DNA from: Sepiola atlantica
Taxonomy: Eukaryota > Mollusca > Cephalopoda > Sepiida > Sepiolidae
Direction of reading: 5' to 3'
DNA length: 64,000 bases
Assembly (NCBI GenBank): GCA_963556195.1
Contig: OY744528.1
Coordinates: 62,109,552-62,173,551 of the forward strand
A program made the position numbers and the translations under genes. The number at the start of each line of letters is the position of its first letter. Position 1 is the first letter of the stretch. The notes under the pieces were generated by a model. The model ran no database searches and was not told where the DNA came from. It saw only the letters and a list, made by a program, of their open reading frames with translations. Positions 33,884-44,822 of the stretch are shown in pieces.

Positions 33884-34098
33884 ATAGAAAATTAAATTCT
33901 AGTAACCATGTCTTTATTCATTAAAAAAACAAAACTATTGACGATCTTTTTCACCATTACTTAGACAACTAAATTATAGTAATATATCTCGGATTTGCTA
34001 TGATATATATGATTCTGTATTTTGGTTGGTCCATCAAGAATTGGATCTTTTTAAAAATGAATAAAGACATGGTTGCTGGAATCTAATTTTCTATTGTC
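33884..34098. mobile_element. Small element with 45-bp inverted ends
   Basis: 'caatagaaaattaaattcta' + 'gtaaccatgtctttattcat' at 33884 is mirrored by 'gaataaagacatggttgctg' + 'gaatctaattttctattg' ending at 34098, about 90% identical. 215 bp in all, no coding. It lies right next to the Penelope TA array, so it could instead be paired Penelope terminal pieces. Confidence 0.7.
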
Positions 34099-34539
34099 TA
34101 TTCATATATACTCTGGAGTTTAAAAAAATAACATCTATTCAGCTTCAATCGTGAAAGTTTGACTATAAATAATAAATATATACACATATATATATATCTA
34201 AATGAATAAATGCGAAAGTTTTTTTCATTTATCACTCCTATCAAATAATCAAAACGGGTTATTGTAATTTTAATCAATGATACAACATAAAGACTTGATA
34301 TTCTGTATATATAGTGCAGATAAACGATTAAGAGAGAACCTTTTGACTCCCTAATTAGCATAACTATTTTTTAAACCGTTCATAATTAATTAACATTTGG
34401 TATTATTAATTTGGAATTGCATTTGCTTATGTTTGTTATCTATATGCAATAGTTTTGTACATATTAACAGTAATTACGTAAAGTTGTTTAATAAATAAAT
34501 CGGAAAAATAACTAAAACACCTTAAATTTAAACAACCAG

Positions 34540-34690
34540 CGCTCACTCACGATCTTACCGAAGGTCGAGCGAGGCATAAGTGAGAATATAAAGGGGAGGG
34601 GAGAGAGAGAGTTTGGTTGTCTCGCTAGCTTTCTCTCTGATCCCTTTCTATCACCATCTTTTTTCAGTTTTTACATCTTCCCTGAAAAAT
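34540..34690 (+). other. GC-richer island with TATA-like box
   Basis: 'cgatcttaccgaaggtcgag' and 'gaatataaaggggagggg' followed by GA repeats and a CT tract. It looks like a promoter or a retroelement end, but no gene follows and no second copy was found. Confidence 0.3.
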
Positions 34691-34859
34691 AAATAATTTT
34701 TTTTTTTATTAGTTAACGCCTTTATTGTAAAGTTTAACAAAAAACTTATTGTTTAATGTTTACAAAGACCTTATCACTATTTTGATTGACAAATTAAAAC
34801 AATAGTTTAGTAGCACTGTCCCTATTACGAAAAAACATTGATTTGTATTTTGGTATGAT

Positions 34860-36060
34860 TGAAGATTAACATCCTCCGCAAAATTACCCCCCATCCACCC
34901 CAAAAGTATTCTACCTGTTTTAGTGTGAAAACCCTGAAAAACTTCATGGAAAGATGAAAAGAAAAAAAAGTATTAATTTGGAATTTAAAGTGGGGAAATT
35001 TTATGTATATAAATTTAATGTAAAATGATCTTCATTTTTGGGGCCAGTTTTAGGGCAATTAACTAAATTCTTTTTTTCTATGAGAGTTAAATCCGCTGCA
35101 TTTTTTTGGGGGAGGGGGTAACTACTTTTTTTTTTTTAAACGATTAGATGTCGTTTTATGACCTTGCCACTCGGACTTAGGGTTAGTAGTAAAAACCTTT
35201 GATAAGTTTCCTAAAAAGATAGAATGGCCCGGAAATTAGTTACATAGTACTTTATCTCCGTTTTCCATGGTATTAACACGCAATCACCTAAAAAATAGAA
35301 ACAGAATTTCCTTTATTCGAGGGGAGAGATATTGGACGGGTATTAATCTGCAAATTTACCCATATTTAATTTTAAAAAAATCTTATACATTTTTTTTTAA
35401 CTATACGTCCCTTTTTTATTTTAATTTCAAGCAATTGATTTTAGTTGTTTACTTTTCCCGTGAAAATTGAATAAAATCTTAAATTATCTAACTATTTAAA
35501 TACCTTATCTTAATGGTATAAATAAAAATATAAAAGTTTGGATATTATTATAGATGAACCCCCATCTCCCAATAAAATGAGATTCTACTTTTTTAGGCGA
35601 TTATGTGTGAATACCCTAAAAACTGGCGGAAAAAGAAACAAAAAATATTTTAGAATTTAGACTGGAGGATTAGTTTTGCAAATAAATTTAACGTAAAATG
35701 ATCCTTGTCATTGGAGAAGAATTCTGTATGTTATTGTTTTGGAAGGGGGGGGGGTGATTGCGTGTGGTTTTACGACCTTGCCAGTCAAACTTAAGATTAG
35801 TGTTAAAAAATATATCAGTTAACTGCCCTAATAATTTAGAATAACCGTAAAAAGAAGAATCTCATTTTTTAGGGAGGTGTAATTTAGTTGAGAGTGTTAA
35901 TCTACACATTTACCAAAGTTTGTTGTTAAAATTTAGAATTCTCTGAGTAAAATATTTTTTTAAATTAACGGCCTCCCATCCCAATTAATTGCTGCCCAGG
36001 GTGGGGGGGGGGTAGGTTTTGCTAGTCTTATATAAGTAGGGGTTTTGTCCGTCTGTCTGT
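34860..36060 (+). repeat. G-rich interspersed repeat R4, two copies
   Basis: Copies at about 34860-35200 and 35560-35830 share 'acgaccttgcca', 'aaacttaggattagt'-like words, 'aataaatttaacgtaaaatg' and 'atccttcatttttgg', with G-runs at 35109-35120 and 35743-35755. Related pieces: 47540-47840 and 58690-59050, and antisense at 55080-55200. No coding. Confidence 0.6.
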
Positions 36061-36150
36061 CTGTTTGTCAGTCAGTCAACATTTTTTAAATGTAATAAAT
36101 ACATAGTGAAATAATAGAAAATACTGCATTTAGCTAATCTAATCTAATCT
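36037..36150 (+). repeat. Repeat R5, copy 1
   Basis: 'ggttttgtccgtctgtctgt' then 'gtaataaatacatagtgaaa'. A matching copy is at 37255-37345 ('ggattttgtccgtctgtcag', 'gtaataaatacattgcagaa'). Confidence 0.6.
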
Positions 36151-36323
36151 AAATATGAATAAATGAAAATCTTTCCTAAGTATATTAACATCAAAACCTA
36201 TAAGTCTTACTTAAATATAATGATACAATATATATAGTAATCTCTAAACTCCGTCAAACAAAACCCGCTTTTGCACATTTGTATATTTATTTTATTTTTA
36301 AGTTTCTAAGTTTCTAAAGTTTT

Positions 36324-36368
36324 AATTTATATTACAGAATATTATTTTAATATTCTGTAATATAAATT
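36324..36368. repeat. Perfect palindrome, 21-bp arms, 3-base loop
   Basis: aatttatattacagaatatta / ttt / exact reverse complement. Confidence 0.95.
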
Positions 36369-36526
36369 TATAATTAGTATTGTCAAATTTTATTTATTTT
36401 CCTCCAAAGTAACATTATTATAATTATTAATACAATTAAAAAGATTTAAAAAAAAACGATACCATTTTAAAAACATTTTAAAACTTTCAGTTTCAAGAGA
36501 GATAATTACATGAAAACCTCCGGTGC

Positions 36527-36583
36527 TGATGTTAAGAGAACAGATACTACACTTTGATTTTAGCCGAAAGGCCAAGGAGCAAT
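36527..36583 (-). pseudogene. U2 snRNA 5'-end pseudogene fragment
   Basis: The minus strand reads 'attgctccttggcctttcgg' then 'ctaaaatcaaagtgtagtat' then 'ctgttct'. Animal U2 begins ATCGCTTCTCGGCCTTTTGG, CTAAGATCAAGTGTAGTATC, TGTTCT. So stem I and the branch-point pairing box GTGTAGTATCT are present with a few changes. Similarity stops at about nucleotide 50-57; the Sm site and 3' hairpins are missing. It is probably a reverse-transcribed fragment. Confidence 0.75.
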
Positions 36584-37254
36584 AAAACATTATTCTTTTG
36601 TGACTAGACATTTTTAAATGAATTTAAAAAAAACACTCGATTTAATCGGAATTTTATAAGTGTAGTATCGGTACTGTTGTCATAAGACTGTTCTCCCAGA
36701 AATTACCTCCTCCGTTTTTAAAGGGGTTTGGGGAAATCCTCCTATGTATTACATCCTCCTTTATATTTAAAACCTAAACAAACTTTTCAAATTACTAAAT
36801 AGTTAAAATTAAACACTGAAAGGACGAAATATACATTTCTGTTCGGTATTCAATTGTACTATAGGGATTATTTTAATTTTTCGCACACATTTTGGATGAA
36901 GTTTATTAATTAGTCTTAAATTGTATTTTTTATCTGAAATAAAATTCTAATTCATGTTTTTAAAACTTGAAAATCGAACTTTAATGCAATGCCTTAATTG
37001 CTTGTGGCTATGTTGTAATTTCCTATTTCTTTCATGCTTGACATCTATAAAAAGGAAATATGTTTGACTTAATTTTATTTATAAAAAAAATTGTGGTGCC
37101 TGCATTTATTTTCACATCTATAAAAAAAAAACTTTATTTTATTTATAATATATTTATGTGCTTGACATCCATAAATAAGGTACTTTACTTTTATTTTTTT
37201 ATAACAATAATATTGTGAGGTCTAAAAAAACTTTTTGAACAAAATATCATTTAA

Positions 37255-37345
37255 ATAGGGATTTTGTCCGTCTGTCAGTTTGCCTGTCTGTCAAATCCAT
37301 CAGTCGCAATTATTTTACAGGTAATAAATACATTGCAGAAATTAT
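37255..37345 (+). repeat. Repeat R5, copy 2
   Basis: See copy at 36037; same order of words, including a run of 'gtctgtc'. Confidence 0.55.
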
Positions 37346-37975
37346 TAATGTTCCTTTAGAAAAAAAAAATCTACTCAACACCTTATTGCTTTAAACAATT
37401 ACATTCAATATTTTTTAACAAAAATATTCAGCTCGGCACTATTTCAAAACACCTTATTATCACTTTAAACTATTCTTTTGACAAAAAATTCTGCTCGGCA
37501 CTATTTAATAAAAAAAAAATTAATAAATGAATGGGTAAACATAAATAGCCTTTGAAATTATCTTAATAGTCCAAAAGAATTTATTTTCTTTAACTACGTA
37601 TTGTATGTAGTTCTTTCACAATTATGTAATCCTCCTAGCCTAGCAAAAATATGCGATCGGAAGGAGCATATATTTGCTAGTATATATCTACATATAGATA
37701 TATATCCTTCTTACACATATTGTGGACATTTGCTACTTAGCATTTCATTGACTTTTTTCTCTGTATTCGTTTTGTTGCTCAATTCACATTCACCTTTTAT
37801 ATATTTATGTTTTCACAAAAATAAATTGAATAAGGAATTAATCTGTAAATTTTAGCACAAATTGGAGCCTGTCATAGCCATAGTCACTATTGTTATTTTT
37901 ATGTAAAGAATTTGACTTTGGTCATATGATTGTTTTGCATCCTTATTGAATTTTGTTACATTTTGATTTTTGTAG

Positions 37976-38051
37976 ATAGACAAGCCAGGAAGAAATGCCA
38001 AAGTGGTTTTTGATGATCAGATTTTATGTCGTTTATGGACATGGATGGCTT
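37976..38051 (+). CDS. MIOS: MIOS internal exon C
   Basis: 76 nt: 25 codons starting IDKPGRNAKVVFDD and ending LCRLWTWMA, plus one base carried over. This corresponds to the 'QVWRN...LKSLWYTLHFM' segment of vertebrate MIOS, in the first solenoid helices. The similarity is weaker here than in the neighbouring exons, but the phase (0 in, 1 out) fits exon B upstream and exon D downstream exactly. The acceptor is tttttgtag and the donor gtatcc, a weaker consensus, so the 3' edge could shift by a codon. Confidence 0.82.
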
Positions 38052-38289
38052 GTATCCTTCAAAATATACCCATAACTTCTTATATAGATATAATACAAAA
38101 TCTAAGATATCAAATTGAATGTTTTCATATTCAAAGAATAAATTGGTAGATCATGTCAAGGATGTAAATAGTTTTAAAAATAATACGGATGATTTTGTTA
38201 TTATTATTAAGGCAGATGAAGCAGTCTTTAGTCTTGGTAAGCAATCATCTAGAGATGGTGTCTTGATAAAATAACACTGCGTTGGCGTC

Positions 38290-38480
38290 AGGAAGGGTAT
38301 CAACCCTATAAAAATCTTGCCTCAATTAAGCAAATGACTACCAAAGAAAATATGTTGCATTTCAGGCTATGTAGTTTATTGAGGGATAAATCAAGACCTT
38401 GTCAGAGATAGGTTAGTCTGGAAGTCAATTTCTAAAAGCTGTTCAACAAATGCCAGCATGATGATGATGATGATGATATA
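38290..38480 (+). pseudogene. LINE 3' tail with GATGAT microsatellite
   Basis: 'gccagcatgatgatgatgat' ends the piece, preceded by 'gtcagagataggttagtctg' and 'gaagtcaatttctaaaagc'. The same wording precedes the tail at 53390-53490. It is the 3' end of the CR1/RTE-like family seen at 52954-53490. Confidence 0.6.
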
Positions 38481-38779
38481 GTGATCAAGAAATGACATTG
38501 AAAGTATTGGAGATTGTTTTCCTTTTAACAAAAGAAAAGTATAAACAAAAAAGAAAACAGTAATAAGGTGACCATTTTGAATGTTTTAATTTTTTTGTTA
38601 TTAATACTGAAATAATATTGTCATCTAAAAATATTTTCTTTTCAGTGTTGTTAACGAAATGCTGACTGAGCCATACATAACTAAACACATCTTTGTTACT
38701 GTATTGCAGTTGCTAACAAACTCTGATTTCTTTTATCTAAATGCCCAAACTAATATTGCATAATGATAATATATTTTAT

Positions 38780-39090
38780 GTCTTGGAAATAACATTAAAC
38801 TGCATCCAGTGGTGATTGAGAGCTTTAGGGAGTGTGGAGCCACCCCTTAGTTACCACTGCTCTCAGGTCTGCTCTGACCCGGAGTGGTAGTATCTGTCAG
38901 GATCCCATCTATAGATTAAATAGAATCTGTCACGAGAATACCATGAAACTGTAATCAGCAATATAACTTTCATCCTGAATGAATAATAAAACTCCATGAA
39001 TAAATATTTGAAAATATTAAAAACTAAAAAAGAAATTTTTTATTATTAAAATGACTGGATTCGGCATTAGATAACAATAAATGGGCTGAA
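38780..39090 (+). repeat. SINE-like element with LINE-type tail, copy 1
   Basis: The 3' part 'ccatgaataaatatttgaaa' and 'aatgactggattcggcatta' is shared with 39690-39818, which ends in the same 'cggcattaaata...gttgatatgccgtaaa' tail as the Jockey-like LINE at 7020-7076. Head not recognised. Confidence 0.5.
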
Positions 39091-39689
39091 ATATTGTATG
39101 CATTAATTTTTCCTTCTATATTTTCTCAACAGTTGGGGGCAATTTTAGTTTACCGGTACAGAAGCAAAAATATAAAGGCTGATAAACAAAAGTCAATTTG
39201 TAATAAAACTGAAAATGTTTAAATTGTATTATACAAATACTAATAAAATAGGTTGTGTAAGTAAAGTGTTTTAGCACAAAGTTTTCAGATAATTAGAAAC
39301 TAGTTGTACCTACCCGGTGTTACTTGGGATGCAGTAATGTCATTTTAGTTTAAACAACATGGACCAATGCTAAAGAAAAGGAAACAGCTATTCAGAATGA
39401 AATATTGCTATTTTAGGACAGAAGCTATTTAGGTCTAAAGTTGAAAATCTGGTTGACTTAGTTTTATATATTAAATAGTGTTGAAAAACTTTGTTCAATT
39501 TTTAGAGGGGGGATTTTTAGCTACAGACTGGTGCTTCCAGATCAGGCTGTTTGAAAATACTGACTTCCTGACCTAAAATGCACCAAACATTGATGTTATT
39601 GTTTTTTCCTTTCCCTTTAAAAAATCAATCATGTTCTGCAAAGCTAAAAACAAAAACATTTTTCATTCTACAAAACAACCAAACCAAAC

Positions 39690-39818
39690 ACCATGAATAA
39701 AAATTTGAAGATATAAAGAACTTGAAACATAAAAATTTTACCAAAATGACCTGATTCGGCATTAAATAGCCCGAGAATGGTTGATATGCCGTAAAACAAA
39801 ACAACCAAACCGATGAAC
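39690..39818 (+). repeat. SINE-like element with LINE-type tail, copy 2
   Basis: 'gattcggcattaaatagccc' + 'gagaatggttgatatgccgt' + 'aaaacaaaacaaccaaac' closely follows the LINE tail at 7023-7076. It is a shared 3' end, as in SINEs that borrow a LINE's reverse transcriptase. Confidence 0.65.
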
Positions 39819-39829
39819 TTCTGCAGTTG

Positions 39830-40160
39830 TACCCTCTCAACAAAAATACCTCAACCCACCTGACTCGTAGCAAAATCCTAACCTTCACTGTAGAGTCTTG
39901 GATGCTGTAAGATTTTCTACTCTGATACCTTCTCCCTCGAACTGCATGCATTTTGAATTCCATTTCTGCTCTCTGTTTCCCCATTTGTATCAGCATGCAG
40001 AAATTTAAATGAAATATGAACTTGTTGCCAAACTCCTCACCCAGATTGCACATCCCAACCCCATAAATCTGTTCACTATCAAAGTAGCTGCTATCCTTGG
40101 ACCAATTACCTTTGCCCCTTAAACTTTAGCAGCATCTTTGTTTAGGTTGAACAAAAGTTA
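39830..40160 (-). repeat. Interspersed repeat R2, copy 3 (longest)
   Basis: The antisense counterpart of 640-900. The minus-strand frame 40053-39625 is open but is not conserved between copies, so it is not taken as a gene. Confidence 0.6.
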
Positions 40161-40397
40161 AAAAAAAAATGATATGAAAATTTTGTGATTAACTGATAGC
40201 ATTCTGAATTTTTTTTTAAACTGAGGGTTGAGCTGATTTAATCATAAAAGTTTGTATCGGTAAACAAGCAATTAATGGACAAGCCATTGTGGTTTACTTG
40301 AGTTCAACAGCCAACGTTATGTTTCCTGTAAGTCAATATGTAACCGCTTTTTCTTTCTCCTTTACTTTAATTTCCTTAACAAGTTCTTTTTCTGCAG

Positions 40398-40563
40398 TGT
40401 CGAAGGAGCTCAGCAAAGATAAAATGAGAAAATCTGCCCAAAACTCTTTCTATGGTGTGGAAAGTGTGCTATCCAATTTAAAAAGTGAGAAAACTGCCGT
40501 CAATTGGCAGGGATTGGAAGCGAGTGAGACTCGGGCCAAATATCTTTACCGCAGTGAAGAAAG
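40398..40563 (+). CDS. MIOS: MIOS internal exon D
   Basis: 166 nt. Joined to exon C it reads LSKELSKDKMRKSA and continues through GVESVLSN and NWQGLEASETRAKYLYRSEE, matching the family region that contains 'GI.SIV..SLG' and 'WSGL'. The acceptor ttttctgcag is strong and the donor is gtgaca. It ends in phase 2 and the split Arg codon is completed by exon E. The sequence is hydrophilic and helical, as expected for solenoid repeats. Confidence 0.92.
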
Positions 40564-40796
40564 GTGACAAAAGATTTTAAAATTATATTATGCTTGCTTT
40601 GACTAACTCTTTTTTTGGGGGGAAGGGGGGAGGGAAGAAGGGCTTTTTTCAAATGGTTGCTAATCATTTTTAGCTTAAATGAAATTAAGCTATAGAAAGT
40701 GTGTACAATTTATAAAGTAATTATCTCTCAAAATATCTAAATGGCTTCATGTAATGACATTTGTAAAAACTAATTTCCTATTTTTGTTCGGGGAAG

Positions 40797-40990
40797 GTGA
40801 CTGTGGTGAAGTGGATAACGATGCGGTCTGACGACCTGGGTGTGCTAAGTTCAAATCCAGTCAGTTCCATAACACCACTTTCATTTACAGATGTTGGCAA
40901 CCTTCATGTGGTCCCTCCTGTAAGTAGCTGATTCTAGAAAGGGTCAGGGAAACCACTGTCAACAACAGAATCAAATCCAGTTCAAAAAGT
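40797..40990 (+). repeat. tRNA-derived SINE
   Basis: 'tgactgtggtgaagtggata' has an A-box-like stretch and 'gtgctaagttcaaatccagt' a B-box (GTTCAAATCC) 34 bases later, with tRNA-like spacing. A non-tRNA body follows with 'gatgttggcaaccttcatgt'. It lies 230 bp after MIOS exon D. Confidence 0.65.
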
Positions 40991-41239
40991 CATACTTTAA
41001 TGCTGATTCATATGAATTTAGTTCATTCTTGTTCAGTTTTTAATTATATCAATTAATTGTTCATTTAATAATAGTCATACTTGTTTTTGTTGTTTTTGCT
41101 TGCTTTTATGTTTGGTGATATTCTCTTCTAAACAATTGATAATATTCCTGGGAGATAACTAATTGATTACAATCAAAACACAGAAAATACAATAAAGGTA
41201 ATGATCAATAATTGCAATATAAGCGAGATTAATGATGGC

Positions 41240-41680
41240 ATCTGATAACATTGCGTGCCTGTTTCTCTCTACATCCGTGATGAGTTGTATAGCAGCTGTG
41301 TCAGTGAATGCTGTGTCTTGCCCGACTGCAGCACAATGACAGATCCATGATTATATGGATCTGCAATGTGAAATCTGACCAAAACCAACACATTAGGTCA
41401 GAGGATTTGCCCAGTATGGAGTTTATTCTAAGGATGAATTGATTACGCTGGTATGGTCATGTAGAATGTTCATCCCTCGGGATAAACTGTTGCAGAAGCA
41501 TGGATGTCTGAAATCGCAGGAAGGTTGGCTGGCCAAGGAAAACTTGGAAGCAAGTGAGTAGACAAGACTGCATAGTGGAATTTGAAGACAGTTGACCCGC
41601 TGAATCATTAGAACTGGAGAGTGGGCTTGCATAATATCAGAAAACGTCTGATCCGTGAACAAGGGAAAAGTGACGTTAAA
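41240..41680 (+). pseudogene. CR1/RTE-like LINE remnant
   Basis: RDELYSSCVSECCVLPDC (compare YTSCVRSVMLYSSET at 15300), then WICNVKSDQNQ-like and LRWYGHVECSS in shifting frames, and KVGWPRKTWKQVSRQD. Heavily mutated. Confidence 0.6.
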
Positions 41681-42720
41681 TGAATAGAAGAACAAAAAGA
41701 AGAAAGAATGACATGAGTGACATTTATAAATCCCAGGCATTCATTCGAGAGTTACTGCTAGTTACCTAGCACATTCGTTAAGAGCTAATCTAAAGTTGAA
41801 ACCCTGGTTAAAGAACTTATGAAAAATGAACAAGAACATAAGTCAGGCATGAGACTGTCTACCTTGATCTGACAATGTAAGGATGGGCCAAAGTTTTATC
41901 TGGGTCGTACTTCTCCATATTGTATGAAGTATTCTCAAAGTTATGCCATGGTAACGTCGATAACTCAAAGACTATTTATCTGATCAGGCTGAAATTTTGT
42001 ATGCTGTTTACTGTTAAAAAGAAGCATAAAATCCATAGATCAAATTTGGAAAAATCAGAATTTGAAATTCTGTCAAGATTTCGACCATGACCAAAATTTT
42101 CAAGATGAAGCTTCCAAGACACTGCATCTTTTAAAATTCTCATGCTTCCTGAAATTCGCCAAATCTATACCAGATGTCACCTCTTTTACACACATGCACA
42201 TCATGACTCATACACTGTTCAATTGTCTGACAATTGTCCAATATCCTATATACTATACGTGCACTTTTGATGAGTTATAGTGTATCTGAGCATTGCACAC
42301 AATGATTTTATTATCATTATTATTTACAAAATTGTATTTTGGGGAATCATATCTAATTAGGTTTTACTGTTTGTCTGCTAGCTGTACTAGACACAACAGC
42401 TGATTTTCTATTTGGGCAATCTTGGCCCATCGTTTTCAGCAACCTCTGATTCCTATCAGCATTTCAGCAATCTTGACCTTCAGCCCGAAGTATCTGAAAT
42501 TCCATATAATTTTTATGACTAAAAGTTTTGAGTAAATCTGTTTAAGTTTTTTTATTTCAAATAATACTGCAAGAAATATTTCAGATACTTTGAATGTACA
42601 CAAACGCAAGTTCACAATATTCTGTGCAGTTAATCACTATTTTCCCCAAAGTTTGAAGCAAATGATAAGCCTTATTTTTCTCAAAGAGTCTTACTGCATA
42701 AGTGAATGTAGAAGACCTGA

Positions 42721-42772
42721 AGACTTTGGAATCAACAAGCTGTATTCATACAGCTTGTTGATTCCAAAGTCT
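42721..42772. repeat. Perfect palindrome, 24-bp arms, 4-base loop
   Basis: agactttggaatcaacaagc + tgta / ttca / exact reverse complement. It lies in the intron 115 bases before MIOS exon E. Confidence 0.95.
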
Positions 42773-42886
42773 GACTTTTGACCATTTTTGCTGCTTTCAT
42801 CTTCCTAAAATTATTTTATGAATCTTTAAAAGATCTCTTTGAAACAAGCTTCATATAATTTTTATCTATTTATCTTTTTTGTTCAG

Positions 42887-42958
42887 GTTTCATGCATTGC
42901 AGATGTGTGGCTGGGGAAACTTACAGGATCCAAATGGTCTAAATAAATTGCTAGAAAA
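42887..42958 (+). CDS. MIOS: MIOS internal exon E
   Basis: 72 nt. With the two bases from exon D it encodes RFHALQMCGWGNLQDPNG and then LNKLLEK. The 'R..ALQ.CGW' motif is one of the best conserved pieces of MIOS. The acceptor is ttttgttcag and the donor gtaagt, a perfect consensus. A 24-bp perfect inverted repeat lies in the intron about 115 bases upstream (42721-42772). It ends with two bases of a Lys codon finished by exon F. Confidence 0.93.
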
Positions 42959-43189
42959 GTAAGTCATTTGACCTCTTTAATACAAAGTTCTTTTTGTTTT
43001 CTTGTGATTTTTGTCTTCTGATATATGAACATTTATTTTGGTTTCATTTTTGCTCTAAATGCTTGAATTGATTAAAGTTTTAAGTCATAAAGGAAAACAA
43101 ATTTTCAAACTGGAGAAAAAGGGTTGACTGTAGAAAGAAAATGACCACGCTGTATACATCTGCTCGGCATCATTACTAGTAAGGGATGA

Positions 43190-43680
43190 TCTTTTCTGGG
43201 TTTTTTTTTCTCACAGGAGAGACATTGCTAGTTTTTCTCTACTCTATCGTTATATCCATGGAAGACACTTAACTTAGCTTCAATTTCTGGTTCCTCCTGG
43301 TAAAACATTCACAGCAAGAACTCTTCTTTTTGCCACAGCTGCAAAGAATGTTCCTTTCTTCCTTCGTGTGCCTAACATTAAATGGAATTTCCATGAACAT
43401 AGTTTATTTCCAAGAACTTCCACACTGTGGGACACATTATTATGAGATTTCTCTTCTGCAGACTACAACATGGTCGTCTTCAAATCCAATATCAACAAAT
43501 ACTTCTCATAACCTATCCTCATAAGCAATCAAATTCTGTTCATTCCCTTCATTATTTTTAATCCTCTCATAATATGCTTCATCATTCAATTGACAATCTA
43601 TTATTCTCATTAACCCTTATCCTTAAGTGGCTTTTAACCTTGATAAGTGGTGATGCATTAGTAAATAACTAATGAGACCC
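43190..43680 (+). pseudogene. LINE family L-B, 3' fragment (sense)
   Basis: Reads RDIASFSLLYRYIHGRHL, FLVPPGKTFTART, FLRVPNIKWNFHEHSLFPRT and YNMVVFKSNINKYFS: the C-terminal '(R)RD.ASLSLLYRY.HG' block of a non-LTR retrotransposon. It ends with 'aagtggcttttaaccttgat' + 'aagtggtgatgcattagtaa'. The same family is at 48000-48400, 49000-49490 (antisense), 55800-56215 and the tail at 56685-56750. Confidence 0.75.
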
Positions 43681-44727
43681 GTGGAACTTCCACAGTTGTA
43701 TCCTTTATTTGTTATATATTGCTGCCGTACTTAAAAATATTTCAATTCTATGGATGTCCGGCGTGAAACAGACCCCACAATATTATTGTACTACCTTTGT
43801 TTAAACTTAAGCATACTTATCTAAATACTCTGTTAAGATAAGATAATTTCAGAATATATCTCTAAAACTGTTGTAAAAGTTTGTGACACATGTCCATTCT
43901 ATGGACATTTGGTGCGAAATGCAGACCCCACAATATTATTTTACCATCTTTGGACAAAACACACAAACTAGTTGTCATCTCTCAGCCTACCTATAATTCA
44001 ATTGCATTTGTGTACTTTGAAATGGGAAAATATATCGAAAAATCTTTGTTTGAATCATGAGCCAAAGAAAAGATGTTGTCACTTCCTAAACATTTTCTCC
44101 TTTGTAGTGTGAAAGTTTGAACAGAATACAGCTTGTGTTCTGTTTTCCATGATAATCCAAAAGTCTTGAAATATAATGTCCGAACGGAACAAAAGCTGCA
44201 CATCTTCAACCGATACTGCCTCGAACAAACACCTGTTATCACAAATAACACTCGTGCAACAAAATGACAGGGACACTAGAGACTTCCGAGTTAAACTTAC
44301 GAACAGGCGGATAATCCACTTTATATGGAGCTCGAAATGACAAATTGTTTGTAACCTGTAGAATGAGAGTTTGAATCAACTTCACTCCATGTCACTTTTT
44401 AATATTTAAAACTATTGTACGCTACACCTCTTGCCATTTGTAGCTTTAATGTATAGCACGGGTGATTCTTTGTCATTTAATTCGATTTATACCCTTCCTA
44501 TATACGTTTATTATCTGTTAACATAAACATTATATAATTACCACAGATACACAAAATAATAATAAATGTTAATACTCAGTTTAGTAAAGCTACATAGAAA
44601 ACTAGCACTCTGGTGTAGACATTTGTTATGAAAAAATGCTAAAGAAAGTTTTATTTTAATTAAAAAAATAAGTTGTCTTTAAATATTGGTGAATATTTTA
44701 GAATTCGGCTAAAGGTAATATTAACCT

Positions 44728-44822
44728 CAGGATGTCCGGGCTGCGGGCTGGGATCAAAGTGTAGTATCTAATCTGTCCTCAGTCATAGTAGAAGTTCTTT
44801 ATGACTGAGGCAATTTTTATTT
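44728..44822 (+). ncRNA. U2-snRNA-like segment with hairpin and Sm-like site
   Basis: 'gggctgggatcaaagtgtag' + 'tatctaatctgt' resembles U2 nucleotides 15-45 (GGCTAAGATCAAGTGTAGTA, TCTGTTCT), including the branch-point box GTGTAGTATCT. A perfect 11-bp hairpin follows (44777-44787 with 44800-44810), and directly after it 'aatttttat' (44812-44820), an Sm-site-like run. The order resembles the U2 5' half, but stem I is altered and the 3' half is not evident. It may be a U2 pseudogene, a U2-derived repeat or a divergent paralogue. Confidence 0.4.

Noticed and set aside
39625..40053. 142-codon minus-strand frame
   Set aside because: Consists of repeat R2. The related copy at 640-900 does not keep the frame.
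40797..40990. Possible functional tRNA gene
   Set aside because: A- and B-box-like words are present, but no cloverleaf with matching acceptor stem; it continues into a SINE body.
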